Source: Xanthomonas sp. (GTDB lineage Bacteria > Pseudomonadota > Gammaproteobacteria > Xanthomonadales > Xanthomonadaceae). From it: a stretch of DNA of 64,000 nucleotides. The DNA is taken from positions 42,134 to 106,133 of the forward strand of contig NZ_JAFIWC010000020.1 of the NCBI RefSeq assembly GCF_017163755.1, read 5' to 3'. Below, in pieces: positions 27,645 to 36,870 of the stretch (its first letter is position 1; each line of letters starts with the position of its first letter). The notes beneath the pieces were generated by a model. The model searched no databases and was not told the origin of the DNA. It worked only from the letters and a program-made list of their open reading frames with translations. A program made the translations under genes and the position numbers.

Positions 27645-28475
27645 TCAGGCCTGGATGAAGGCCAGCAGGTCCGCGTTGATCACCTCGGCGTGCGTGGTGC
27701 ACATGCCGTGCGGGTAGCCCTCGTACACCTTCAGGGTGCCGTGCTTGAGCAGCTTGACCGACAGCAGGCCGGCGTCGGCGATCGGCACGATCTGGTCGTC
27801 GTCGCCGTGCATCACCAGCGTCGGCACCTCGATGGCCTTCAGGTCGTCGGTGAAGTCGGTCTCGGAGAAGGCCTTGATGCCCTCGTAGTGCGCCTTGGCG
27901 CCGCCGGTCATGCCCTGGCGCCACCAGTTCTGGATGGTGCCCTGGGACACCGCGGCGCCGGGCCGGTTGAAGCCGTAGAACGGCCCGGTCGGCAGGTCCA
28001 GGTAGAACTGCGAACGGTTGGCCGCCAGCGCCGCGCGCAGGCCGTCGAACACTTCGATCGGCAGGCCGCCCGGATTGGCCGCGGTCTTGACCATGATCGG
28101 CGGCACCGCGCTGATCAGCACCGCCTTGGCCACGCGGTCCTTGCCGTGCCGGGCCACGTAGCGCGCGACTTCGCCGCCGCCGGTGGAGTGGCCGACGTGC
28201 ACCGCGTTGCGCAGGTCCAGGTGTTCCATCACCGCCGCCGCGTCGGCGACGTAGTGGTCCATGTCGTGGCCTTCGCCGACCTGGCTGGAGCGGCCATGGC
28301 CGCGGCGGTCGTGGGCGACGACGCGGTAGCCCTTGCCGACGAAGTACAGCAGCTGCGCGTCCCAGTCGTCGCTGGACAGCGGCCAGCCGTGGTGAAAGAC
28401 GATCGGCTGCGCGGTCTTCGGGCCCCAGTCCTTGTAGAAGATCTCGACGCCGTCGCGGGTGGTGATCGTGCTCAT
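27645..28475 (-). CDS. alpha/beta hydrolase of the non-heme haloperoxidase type
   Basis: 276 residues, the standard length for cofactor-free chloroperoxidases and related esterases. CAGGAGAAG precedes ATG. The oxyanion region is [12 protein letters not shown], the nucleophile serine is in [13 protein letters not shown], the acid in [11 protein letters not shown] and the histidine in [13 protein letters not shown]. No signal peptide, so cytoplasmic. These enzymes hydrolyse esters and can form peracids; haloperoxidase activity is often a side reaction. The natural substrate is not evident and no partner gene adjoins. Confidence 0.88.
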   Translation of the reverse strand: MSTITTRDGVEIFYKDWGPKTAQPIVFHHGWPLSSDDWDAQLLYFVGKGYRVVAHDRRGHGRSSQVGEGHDMDHYVADAAAVMEHLDLRNAVHVGHSTGGGEVARYVARHGKDRVAKAVLISAVPPIMVKTAANPGGLPIEVFDGLRAALAANRSQFYLDLPTGPFYGFNRPGAAVSQGTIQNWWRQGMTGGAKAHYEGIKAFSETDFTDDLKAIEVPTLVMHGDDDQIVPIADAGLLSVKLLKHGTLKVYEGYPHGMCTTHAEVINADLLAFIQA

Positions 28476-29103
28476 GAACTGCTTCTCCTGTGGTGGTGGA
28501 TAAACGGAAACGCAAACGACGCGCCGGCGCGGCGATCGGACATCGAACGCGGGGGGGCGGGGACTCATGCGAAGCGGTGCGGCCCGCCTGCGCCGCGCCC
28601 CCGTGCGGTGGCGAGGCCGCGCCGGCTCCAGCGCGGGTCCGCGGCCGGCCGCCGCACGGGATCGTGCGGCAGCGCATAAAGGCCGGGCGAGTACGCGCGA
28701 GACGGCATGGACAAGGTGTTGCCTCCAGGGATGGAAAGCGCGCCGGACCAGGCAGGCAACGCGGCGCATCGCCCCGGCATCCGTGCAGTTGCGACGGGCA
28801 GGGTAGGGCGTGCGCGGCCGGACGTCTTGCAATTCCGTGCCATGCCGAGGCCGGGACGGATGCGCGGCCGCGTACGCGGCCCGCGGCTGGACCACCGGAT
28901 GAGATGGCGCAACGATCCGCCGATATCGAGTGGCCGAGCGCTCGCCCACTTTTCGCCGCCGGCAGCGCACGCCGCCGTCCGAGACGCACGCCGCGGTCGT
29001 GGCCGCAGCGGCGCCGCATTCGATCCCCCTGCCGCAGCAGGAAAAACCCACCGATGCGCTTTGGGTCAAGGCGCGGCAGCGCGCGCCGCTGCACGTCCGG
29101 CGC
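28476..29103. other. 628-base intergenic region without a supported gene
   Basis: Open frames on both strands are arginine/proline-rich and lack credible starts or domains. It contains only the upstream region of the hydrolase. No repeat, hairpin with U-tract or RNA gene was recognised. Confidence 0.4.
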
Positions 29104-30489
29104 TCAGCGCGCGGTCTCGACGAACACCGGGTTGGAATAGAACCACAGGTCCTGCCACGGGTCTTCTCCGGCCACGTCGGCCAGCGGCACGGTTTCGCCG
29201 GTGCTGCTGCCGCGCGCGCGCACGAAGCCGTCGCGCGGCGGCACCGGCAGCGTCCAGGACACCGATCGCCATGGGCCGTCGCTGTGCCAGTCGCCGGCGC
29301 CGAAGCGCCTGGCCCGCATCTGCAGCACGCCGTCCGCGCCGGGCGCGCCCACGATCAGCTCGATCTGCCGCAGCGCCGGGCGCTGGCCGTTGAAGTTCGG
29401 CTGCGCCGGCTGGCGCACCCGCAACCGCACCTGCAGCGTACCGTCGGCCGGCACCGCCAGCGTGCCGCCCATCGTGGCGCTGCGCCCGGCGTCGCCGCTC
29501 GCCTGCACCGTCAGTTCCAGCGCGTCGATCAGGTCGCCGGTCACCGCGAACATCCTGCCCTCGCGCAGGCCGTCGAGGATGTCGTGCGCCTCGTGCCGCG
29601 CCCACACGTAGGTCTTGCTGTACTGCCCGGGATCGAAGTCGCGGCCGCCGTCGCGCAGGTTCACGTGCGAGTCGGAGGTCGCGGTGATCCAGAAGCGCCG
29701 GCCCTGCGCCAGCAGCGCGTCCCACACCCCGCCGACCTGCGCGGTCATCTGGTCGAAGCCGCCGAACGTGGGCGCGCCGGCGTTGCGGTACAGCCCGCGG
29801 TGGACGGGCGTGGCCTGGTGCCCGGGGGCGCCTTCCATGCCGACCAGCACCCGTGGCGCGGCGTCGTGCCAGGCCAGCAGCTCCGCCGGATCCACCTCGC
29901 CCCAGCGGCCGACGCCGGTGGCGGTGCGCGAGGGATGGTTGACGAACACCAGCGGCGGCACCGGCAGCGCGCGCATGTGCGCCAGCGCGTCGAGCATCAG
30001 TCGGCCGTCGTCGCGGCTGCCCGGTTGCAGGGGCTCGGCGCGGCTGTAGTCGCGCTCGATCGCCAGCTGCTGTTCGCGCTCCTGCGGCCCCGGTGCGATG
30101 ATCAGCGAGGCGTGCTCGCCGGCCGGCACGTCGAATTCCATGCCGTTGAACTGGAGCAACGCCGGCACCTCGCGCCTGGCCTGCAGCAGCGCCGGCCAGG
30201 CATGGTCGCGGCTCACCACCGAGTGGCCCGGGCCGCCGTGGTCGGTATGCACCATCCAGCTCAGTCCATGCGCCAGCGCCTGCCGGGCGTTGCGCGTGCG
30301 CGAGTAGGGCGAGTCGCCGCCGCGGATCGGCGTAGGCGGGGAGGTGGTGCGGTCCCAGTCCACGCTCCACTCGCTGTGCACGTGGTGGTCGCCGGCCTGC
30401 CAGCGGCGGCCGTCGTCGTTTTCGGCCGCATGGCCAGGGCCCGGCCACGCGATCAGCGCGGCGAGCGGCAGCAGGAGCAGCAGGCGCAT
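29104..30489 (-). CDS. periplasmic PHP-type (CehA/McbA-like) metallohydrolase
   Basis: 461 residues with signal peptide [20 protein letters not shown]. Metal-binding histidine motifs of the PHP fold follow in order: GDHHVHSEW at about 33-41, MVHTDHGG near 80, VFVNHPSR near 181 and TATSDSHVN near 270. A beta-rich C-terminal domain completes it. PHP proteins of this group hydrolyse phosphoesters or carbamates using several divalent metals. It starts 108 bases after the end of the upstream TonB receptor on the same strand, so the two probably form a unit in which the receptor imports its substrate. The substrate is unknown. Confidence 0.8.
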   Translation of the reverse strand: MRLLLLLPLAALIAWPGPGHAAENDDGRRWQAGDHHVHSEWSVDWDRTTSPPTPIRGGDSPYSRTRNARQALAHGLSWMVHTDHGGPGHSVVSRDHAWPALLQARREVPALLQFNGMEFDVPAGEHASLIIAPGPQEREQQLAIERDYSRAEPLQPGSRDDGRLMLDALAHMRALPVPPLVFVNHPSRTATGVGRWGEVDPAELLAWHDAAPRVLVGMEGAPGHQATPVHRGLYRNAGAPTFGGFDQMTAQVGGVWDALLAQGRRFWITATSDSHVNLRDGGRDFDPGQYSKTYVWARHEAHDILDGLREGRMFAVTGDLIDALELTVQASGDAGRSATMGGTLAVPADGTLQVRLRVRQPAQPNFNGQRPALRQIELIVGAPGADGVLQMRARRFGAGDWHSDGPWRSVSWTLPVPPRDGFVRARGSSTGETVPLADVAGEDPWQDLWFYSNPVFVETAR

Positions 30490-30597
30490 CGGATGTTCCT
30501 TGGTTCTTCGGCAGCGGCGCCGGGTAGCGCGCGAGGTGCTCGCGCGATAGCGGCCATGGCGGTCGTCAGGACCGCCACGGCGGGGCGGTGGCCCAGC

Positions 30598-33500
30598 TCA
30601 GAAGTCGGCGCGGATGCCCAGGCTGACGCGGCGGCCGGAGCGCTCGTACATGGTCGGGAACGACGGATCCATCGTGTAGCCGGTGGTCTCCTCGTCGGTC
30701 ATGTTGATGCCCTTCAGGCTGATCTTGACGTTGTCGGTCAGGCGGTAGCCGATCGACACGTCCAGCTGCCCGTACGCGTCGCGCCAGATCGGGTACATGT
30801 CGTAGCCGATCGACTCCACGTACTCGTCCTTGTGGTTGTACGACAGGCGCGCGTCGAAGCGGTCGTTCTCGTAGTACACGGTGAAGTTGTAGGTCTTCTC
30901 GGACAGCCCCGGCATCGGCGTGCTGATGCCCAGGTCCGATTCTCCGGCCAGCGAGCTGTCCAGCATCGTGTAGTTGGCGTTGATGCCGAAGCCGTCCAGC
31001 GCGCTGTGCAGCGCGCTCAGCGGCAACTGCGCGATCAGCTCCACGCCGTCGACGTCGTAGGTGCCGTCGGCGTTCACCGGCTGGTAGACGTCGAAGTCGT
31101 AGTAGCCGTTGAGGGTGCCGTTGGCGTTGTACACCGCCACGTCCTGGACCACGCTGGTCAGCGAGTTGACCACCACCCCGTCGATCTTCTTGTGGAAGTA
31201 CGACGCCGCCAGCAGGCCGCCGTTGTCCAGGTACCGCTCCACGCCGATTTCCCACTGCTTGGCGTAGGTGGGCTGCAGGTCCGGATTGCCGTCGGTGAAG
31301 CGGAACGAGCTCCAGCTGGCGGTGCGCTTGTAGGCGATGTCGGTCAGCGCCGGGCGGATCAGGGTCTTGGACGCGGCGGCGCGCAGCAGCAGGCCTTCGG
31401 ACAGCTCGGCGGTCATGTTCAGGCTGGGCAGCACGTCGTCGTAGTCGCCCTTCTTGGACACCGGCGTGTCGGTGTAGCCGGTGCTGCCGTTGGCGTTCTG
31501 GACCTGGTGGTAGCCGAAGGACAGCACCGAGGTGTCGACATAGCGCGCGCCGGCGTTCACCGACAGCGGCACCCGGCCGATGTCGAAGGCCAGGTCGGCC
31601 ATCGCGTACAGGCTGGTGACTTCCTCGTCCACGCGGTAGTACTGGCCGTCTTCGAACGGGGTGACGAAGCCGGGATAGCGGTAGGCGCCGCGCGCGTAGT
31701 CGTTGGAGACCTGCATCCAGTCCAGGTCCTTCACGCTGTAGGCGCCGCCGGGGACGATGTCGCTGATCCACTGCAGCGGGTTGTCGGCCAGGGTGCGGGT
31801 ATTGACCCACGAGGTGTTGCCGGCGCCAGGCCCGGTGATCTTCAGTTCGCCGTAGTTGCGCTCCTTCGACTTGTCGGTGTAGCGCGCGCCGAACTGCACC
31901 TTGTGCAGCGCCGGCAGGAAGGCCAGGTCCAGCGTCTTGGCGAAATCCAGCTGCGCGGCGTACTTGTCGTCGGTGACCTTCTCCAGCGTGGTCTCGTAGG
32001 CCTCGAACAGGTACTTGTCCGACGCGTCGTACATGTCGATGCTGCCCGGGCTGGCGCTGGGCACGGTTTCGCCGCTGTGGCCGCTCCAGCGCGTGCGCGA
32101 GGGCGCGTAGGCCACGTGCTTGAGGTTGGAGTAGTCCAGGGTCTTTTCCGCGCCGGAGTAGCCGAGCATCGTGTCGAGGTTCCAGCCCTCGCCCTTCCAG
32201 TCCAGCGCCACGCTGTACTGGCTGTAGTCGGTCTTGTTGATGCGCTCCTTGCTCAGGATCTCGTGCTGGGTGGCGGTGTAGGACACGTCGCGCAGCACCA
32301 CCATGCCGTACTCGGACAACGTGGTGGCGTCGTACTCGTGGATGGTGCCCAGCGTGCTGCGGCTGGAGGCGGAATAGGCGGCGGCGTCGTACTCGTCCTC
32401 GGTGGTGTCGTAGGCGCCCACCATCGCGTCGAAGGTCAGGCTGAAGTCGTTGCTGGGCTTGTATTGCAGCGACGCGGTGGCGCCCCACTTGTCCTGCTCG
32501 TTGAGGTAGACGCGGTCGCCGACCTTGTCCTGGAACACGATCAGGTTGGTCTCGTCGGTGTCGGTGCGGTCGCGTACGATCACCCCGGCATCGCGCGCCA
32601 GTACCGCGGCGGCCTGCGTGCCGCGGGAGCCCGATGCGCCGAGGAAACGCGACATGGGGCGGAAGTTGATGCCGGAGGTCGAATCGGTGCGGTTGGTGCG
32701 CTTGGCCTTGGAGAACGAGGCCAATGCGCCCCAGTCGCCCCAGGTGTCGCTGGCCAGGAACGAGAACTTGGGATCGGTCTCCTCGGAAATGGAGTTGTAG
32801 GCGCCTTCGGCGGACGCCACCAGCGTGCGGCCCTGGTAGTCGAACGGGCGCGCGGTAGAGATCTGCACCGAGCCGGCGATGCCGCCTTCCTCGTCGGCGG
32901 CGGTCGGCGATTTCTGCACCGTCACCTGCTGGATGATCTCCGAGGCGAAGATGTCGAATTCCACGTCGCGGCCGCCGCTGCCCGAGGCCGTGGCCAGGTT
33001 GTTGATCGCCACGTGGGTGTACTCGGACGGCAGGCCGCGCACGTTGACCTTGCTGCCCAGGCCCTTGTTGCGCTCGATGGTCACGCCCGGCATGCGCTGC
33101 AGCGCCTCGGCCAGGTTCTGCTCCGGGAAGTCGGCCACGTCGGTGGCGACGATGGAGTCGGAGAAGCCGATGGTCGAGCGCTTGATGTCCACCGCCTGCT
33201 CCAGGCTGCGGCTGTAGCTGCCGACCACCTCGATGCTCTCCAGCTCCTGCAGCGGGGCCTGCGCGTGCGCCAGCGCGGGGGCGGCGCCATCCGGCAGCGC
33301 CTGGGCGGCCGGCGGCGCGGTGGCCGGCGCGCTCGGGGTGCCGGCGTCCGCCTCGATCGTCACCGTGGTCGGGTTGAGGTAGCGGTAGCGCAGCCCGGTG
33401 CCGCCGAGCAGCTGCTTGAGCGCCTCTTCGGGCGGCAACCCCGCCGGGATGGCGCGGGTGCGCAGGTTGCCGGCCGCCTGCGCGCTGTAGACGAACTGCA

Positions 33501-33648
33501 GCCCGGTCTGGCGCGACAGCGCGTTGAGCGCGCGGTCCAGCGGCTGCGACGGAATGGCGTCGGTCGCGATGCCGGCGTCCTGCGCGGTGGCGGTGACGGT
33601 GGCGGCCTGCAGGGCAAGGGCGATCGAGAGGAACAGGGTTCGGCGCAT
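30598..33648 (-). CDS. TonB-dependent receptor with N-terminal STN signalling domain
   Basis: 1016 residues from ATG 33648, chosen because it directly precedes the signal peptide RRTLFLSIALALQAATVTA; an in-frame ATG 18 codons upstream gives an unlikely leader. Residues 30-100 form the secretin/TonB short N-terminal domain (IPSQPLDRALNALSRQTGLQF and EALKQLLGGTGLRYRYL). Such domains talk to a FecR-like anti-sigma factor. Then comes a plug (ESIEVVGSYSRSLEQAV, RMPGVTIERNKG) and a long barrel ending RVSLGIRADF. No fecI/fecR pair is in this window. The PHP-type hydrolase gene follows. Confidence 0.9.
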   Translation of the reverse strand: MRRTLFLSIALALQAATVTATAQDAGIATDAIPSQPLDRALNALSRQTGLQFVYSAQAAGNLRTRAIPAGLPPEEALKQLLGGTGLRYRYLNPTTVTIEADAGTPSAPATAPPAAQALPDGAAPALAHAQAPLQELESIEVVGSYSRSLEQAVDIKRSTIGFSDSIVATDVADFPEQNLAEALQRMPGVTIERNKGLGSKVNVRGLPSEYTHVAINNLATASGSGGRDVEFDIFASEIIQQVTVQKSPTAADEEGGIAGSVQISTARPFDYQGRTLVASAEGAYNSISEETDPKFSFLASDTWGDWGALASFSKAKRTNRTDSTSGINFRPMSRFLGASGSRGTQAAAVLARDAGVIVRDRTDTDETNLIVFQDKVGDRVYLNEQDKWGATASLQYKPSNDFSLTFDAMVGAYDTTEDEYDAAAYSASSRSTLGTIHEYDATTLSEYGMVVLRDVSYTATQHEILSKERINKTDYSQYSVALDWKGEGWNLDTMLGYSGAEKTLDYSNLKHVAYAPSRTRWSGHSGETVPSASPGSIDMYDASDKYLFEAYETTLEKVTDDKYAAQLDFAKTLDLAFLPALHKVQFGARYTDKSKERNYGELKITGPGAGNTSWVNTRTLADNPLQWISDIVPGGAYSVKDLDWMQVSNDYARGAYRYPGFVTPFEDGQYYRVDEEVTSLYAMADLAFDIGRVPLSVNAGARYVDTSVLSFGYHQVQNANGSTGYTDTPVSKKGDYDDVLPSLNMTAELSEGLLLRAAASKTLIRPALTDIAYKRTASWSSFRFTDGNPDLQPTYAKQWEIGVERYLDNGGLLAASYFHKKIDGVVVNSLTSVVQDVAVYNANGTLNGYYDFDVYQPVNADGTYDVDGVELIAQLPLSALHSALDGFGINANYTMLDSSLAGESDLGISTPMPGLSEKTYNFTVYYENDRFDARLSYNHKDEYVESIGYDMYPIWRDAYGQLDVSIGYRLTDNVKISLKGINMTDEETTGYTMDPSFPTMYERSGRRVSLGIRADF

Positions 33649-34141
33649 CGTAGGGTCCGGTGGGGTGGTGACGGGCGTGGCGAGACGGGATCGTTCGCGC
33701 ATGCCTGACTACGAGGGCGGCGAGCGCCGGTCGGGCACCGCTTTTTCGATGAATTTTTTTTGACACCGCCGTTGGCGCCCACGCGCCGGTGGGGAGCGAC
33801 GAGGCGTGGGCGGCTCCCAGGGAGCAGCGGTGTCGCAGCGAGGGGCGCGCCGGGCTACGGATGAGCGGCAGGGCGGTGTGCGAATGGGCGTCGTGGTGCC
33901 GGGCGCGCAAGCCGGCGCGGACCTGCCGCCGCGGCGGCCGCGCAGGCGGCCCGGTCGGCCGTCCCCGCACCGGCCCGGCACCGGCCCGGCACCGCGCACC
34001 GACCGGGGGCGGTCGCGACGCCTCCTTCACCCGGCAGCCACGTCGCCTTCGGCCGCCGATTCCTAGGCTGCGGTTTTCCAAGACAATCCGGTGAAGCGTA
34101 TGATTTCTCGCGCGCCACCCAGGCGCCCTGGGGAAGCTGCA
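33649..34141. other. intergenic region upstream of the STN receptor
   Basis: The 493 bases hold an AT-rich patch around 33741-33772 (a run of T on the plus strand, so A-rich on the minus strand). It lies about 100 bases upstream of the receptor start and is the best place for its promoter. The rest is GC-rich and no gene is supported. Confidence 0.35.
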
Positions 34142-34387
34142 ATGCCTATCAGAACTTGGCTGGCGGGCGGGCCGCTGCATGGCAGGAGCGTATGCGCCGA
34201 CTCGCCCCCCGTACTGGAGATCGACGGACGCCGCTACCGGCATGCGACCGGGCCCTACCATCCTGAACCGCCGAAGGTGGCGTTCCAGATCTATGTCGCC
34301 GCGGAACTGGACGGCGCTGCGGCCGAGGATGCGGTCAACTCGCTGATGGACTTCGTGCCGTTCGACAGCCCGGAGCTGTCTTCTTAG
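34142..34387 (+). CDS. small hypothetical protein
   Basis: 81 residues. ATG at 34142 is preceded by GGGAAG at good spacing; an in-frame ATG 17 codons upstream has no such site. The sequence starts MPIRTWLAGGPLHGR and contains a pattern (aromatic-Leu-x-Gly-Gly-Pro-Leu-x-Gly, then IDGRRYRHATGPY) that resembles a small beta-rich domain seen in several uncharacterised bacterial proteins. The C-terminus is acidic. No signal peptide. No function can be assigned and it seems to be a single-gene unit. Confidence 0.55.
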   Translation: MPIRTWLAGGPLHGRSVCADSPPVLEIDGRRYRHATGPYHPEPPKVAFQIYVAAELDGAAAEDAVNSLMDFVPFDSPELSS

Positions 34388-34647
34388 CAGGTAAGGCCGA
34401 ACACCCGTTGGAGCATGGCCACGCCAATGCGCTGGTGGCTTACCATCTGGCGCGGGCGACGAAAACCTGGCCGCGCCCGCCGCAGTGACGGTTCGTCTGT
34501 CACGTTCTTGGTTGCGTGCGTGGGCCACCGATGCAAGCGTCGGGCGCCGCGCGCCGCGCCGCGTGCCGGCCCGTACGAACTGCTGGCCACGCGCCGCCTC
34601 CGATGCGCGATCCGCTGGCCGCGCCGTCTTCTAGAATCGCCATCCCG

Positions 34648-35082
34648 ATGCCGCTTGCGGATGCCATGAACGTCACCTTGGATCGAGCGAGTGCGGATGA
34701 AGTCCAGGCCGTCTGCGACCGGCTGCTGGCCTTCAATCGACGTGCGTCGGGGCAGGCGCTGGACTCGGCGCACATCCGGCTCGTGGCGCGCGAGGCCGGC
34801 GGCCGTGCGATCGGCGGCGTGTTCGGCGACGCCTGCGCGGGCTGCCTGCAGATCGACGTGCTGTGGGTGGACGCGGCCTACCGGGGCCATGGCGTGGCGA
34901 CCGCGCTGATCGGCGAGGCCGAGCGCCAGGCGCTGCAGCACGGTGCGGTGGTCGCATGCCTGGACACGTTCTCGTGGCAGGCCGAGTCCTTCTATCTCAA
35001 GCTGGGCTACGGCGTCCTCGCACGCGTGGGCGGGCTCCCGGGCGGGCACGAACGCATCTATCTCAACAAGCGCCTGCGCTAG
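34648..35082 (+). CDS. GNAT-family N-acetyltransferase
   Basis: 144 residues. The GNAT acetyl-CoA-binding motif A is clear: LWVDAAYRGHGVATALIGEAE, with the R-G-x-G-x-A loop at about residues 79-84. Motif B is QAESFYLKLGYGVLARV. The remainder fits the compact single-domain fold. ATG at 34648 is used; ATG at 34666 is an equal candidate. Small GNATs of this type acetylate amines on small molecules or proteins, and the acceptor is not visible from sequence. Confidence 0.82.
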   Translation: MPLADAMNVTLDRASADEVQAVCDRLLAFNRRASGQALDSAHIRLVAREAGGRAIGGVFGDACAGCLQIDVLWVDAAYRGHGVATALIGEAERQALQHGAVVACLDTFSWQAESFYLKLGYGVLARVGGLPGGHERIYLNKRLR

Positions 35083-35616
35083 GTGCCGGAGCGGCTTCGG
35101 TCGCGATGCGGCGGCAGGGCATCTGCGTCGCATTCCTAGCTTTGCCCATGCCGCGCTCCCGCGCACGACGGGCACTGCCTTCGCGGCGTGACCCCGCCGA
35201 CCGGGCAGGCCGCGGGATCGCCAGGCGCGTTCCCGGCAGACGAGGCGCGCGGCAACATGGGCCTGGCCATCGTCACTGGCAACGATCGTCGCGCTCCGCG
35301 CCGTCTGGACAGCCAGGGACCTGGCTTCGATGCACGCTCCGGTCGCATCGGCGGCGAGCAGGTTAGGTCGCCGGCGGCGGTCGTCCTGGACCGGCGCTGC
35401 AGCGGTGCGTCCGGCCCGCCCAGGCGGCGGCGCCGCGCGCGCCGCTGGCGCTTCCTTCGTCTGCCCCAAGGGCGGCAATCCTCCGCCGCATGGCGCTATG
35501 ATCGCGGCGGGCGCCGGGGGAGCGGGCGTCCGAACGCGGCCGCGCGGATCTGTGCGCGGTCGCGCGACGTGCCGTGGCGGCTCCGTGTTGCGTCTTTTCC
35601 GACCAGGAACCCTGCG
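35083..35616. other. 534-base intergenic region without a supported gene
   Basis: Continuous open frames run through here but their translation is low-complexity Arg/Gly/Ala with no domain. The last 30 bases hold the CAGGAA ribosome site of the antiporter. No other structure was recognised. Confidence 0.35.
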
Positions 35617-36867
35617 ATGGCCCATAGCCCCTTGTTGCTGCAACTGGTGATCATCATCGTGACCGCGCGGCTGTGCGGCATGCTGCTCAAGTACGTCGGC
35701 CAGCCGCAGGTGATCGGCGAGATGGCGGCGGGCCTGCTGCTCGGTCCGATCGTGTTCGGCGCGTGGCTGCCGGAGGTCCACGCGATGGTGTTCGCCAAGG
35801 CCTCGCTGCCCGGGCTGACCTCGCTGTCGACCATCGGCCTGATCCTGTTCATGTTCATCGTGGGGGTCGAGCTGCGCTTCCCCGATGGCGTGCGCGCGCA
35901 GATGCGCCAGGCCGGCTGGGTCGGCGTGCTGAGCGTGGCGCTGCCGATCGGACTCGGCATCGCCACCGCGCCGCTGCTGCATCCGCTGGCGCCGGCGGGC
36001 ACCGGGTTCTGGCCGTTCGCGATGTTCATGGCCGCGGCGATGTCGATCACCGCGTTCCCGGTGCTCGCGCGCATCCTCAAGGACCGGCAGCTCACCACCA
36101 CCACGGTCGGGCGGCTGGCGCTGTCCAGCGCCGCGCTCGCCGACGTGTTCGCGTGGATCATGCTGGCGTTCGTGGTGGCGATGATCGGCAGCCACGGGGG
36201 CTACGCCGGCTTCCTGCGCACCGTGGTCGGGCTGGTGGTGCTGTGCGTGGTGCTGTTCGGGATCCTGCGCCCGGCCTATGCGTGGCTGCTGCGGCGCACC
36301 GCACCTGACGGCAATCCGCCGATGATGGTGCTGGCGGCGATCCTGGTCGGCGCCTTCGCCTGCGCGGCGGTCACCCAGTGGCTGGGACTGCACGAGGTGT
36401 TCGGCGCGTTCCTGTTCGGCGCCTGCCTGCCGCGCGACGACCGCCTGCTCAAGAGCATGATCGAGCGGCTGGAATACGTGTCCATCGCCGTGCTGATGCC
36501 GATCTTCTTCGCCCTGGCCGGGCTCAACACCACGCGCGACGCGTTCGTCGGCGCGGGCCTGGGCGCGTTGCTCGTCATCGTGCTCGCGTCCACCGTCGGC
36601 AAGGTGTTCGGCGGCGCGGCCGGGGCGCGGCTCAGCGGCTTCGGCTGGCGCGACAGCTTCGCGGTCGGTTCGCTGATGAACGCACGCGGGCTGATGGAGC
36701 TGATCGTGATGAAGGTCGGCCTGGACGCCGGGCTAATCGGCCCGCAGCTGTTCACCATGCTGCTGGTGATGGCGCTGGCCACCACGGTGATGACCAGCCC
36801 GATGCTGAGCGTGTTCGCCGGCCGCCGCGGCGCGCTCTCCGCGCGCTCGGCGGGGCTGCCCGGCTAG
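35617..36867 (+). CDS. Kef-type monovalent cation:proton antiporter (CPA2)
   Basis: 416 residues, about 12 transmembrane helices, starting MAHSPLLLQLVIIIVTARL. Typical CPA2 motifs are VGQPQVIGEMAAGLLLGP in helix 2, FMFIVGVEL in helix 3 and ALSSAALADVFAWIML, where the Ala-Asp-Val portion supplies the transport aspartate. There is no C-terminal TrkA-N domain, so this is a short antiporter rather than a full KefB/C. It exchanges K+ or Na+ for H+ across the inner membrane. Its stop is three bases from the stop of the convergent GH30 gene. Confidence 0.9.
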   Translation: MAHSPLLLQLVIIIVTARLCGMLLKYVGQPQVIGEMAAGLLLGPIVFGAWLPEVHAMVFAKASLPGLTSLSTIGLILFMFIVGVELRFPDGVRAQMRQAGWVGVLSVALPIGLGIATAPLLHPLAPAGTGFWPFAMFMAAAMSITAFPVLARILKDRQLTTTTVGRLALSSAALADVFAWIMLAFVVAMIGSHGGYAGFLRTVVGLVVLCVVLFGILRPAYAWLLRRTAPDGNPPMMVLAAILVGAFACAAVTQWLGLHEVFGAFLFGACLPRDDRLLKSMIERLEYVSIAVLMPIFFALAGLNTTRDAFVGAGLGALLVIVLASTVGKVFGGAAGARLSGFGWRDSFAVGSLMNARGLMELIVMKVGLDAGLIGPQLFTMLLVMALATTVMTSPMLSVFAGRRGALSARSAGLPG

Positions 36868-36870
36868 GCC

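Noticed and set aside
28476..29103. Possible small gene on the minus strand in the 628-base gap
   Set aside because: Candidate frames are Arg/Ala/Pro-rich, lack ribosome sites and show no domain or signal peptide.
28930..33708. 1592-codon plus-strand frame across the PHP and STN receptor genes
   Set aside because: Repetitive Val/Gly/Arg/His composition typical of the reverse frame of a beta-barrel gene; both genes on the other strand have strong domain evidence.
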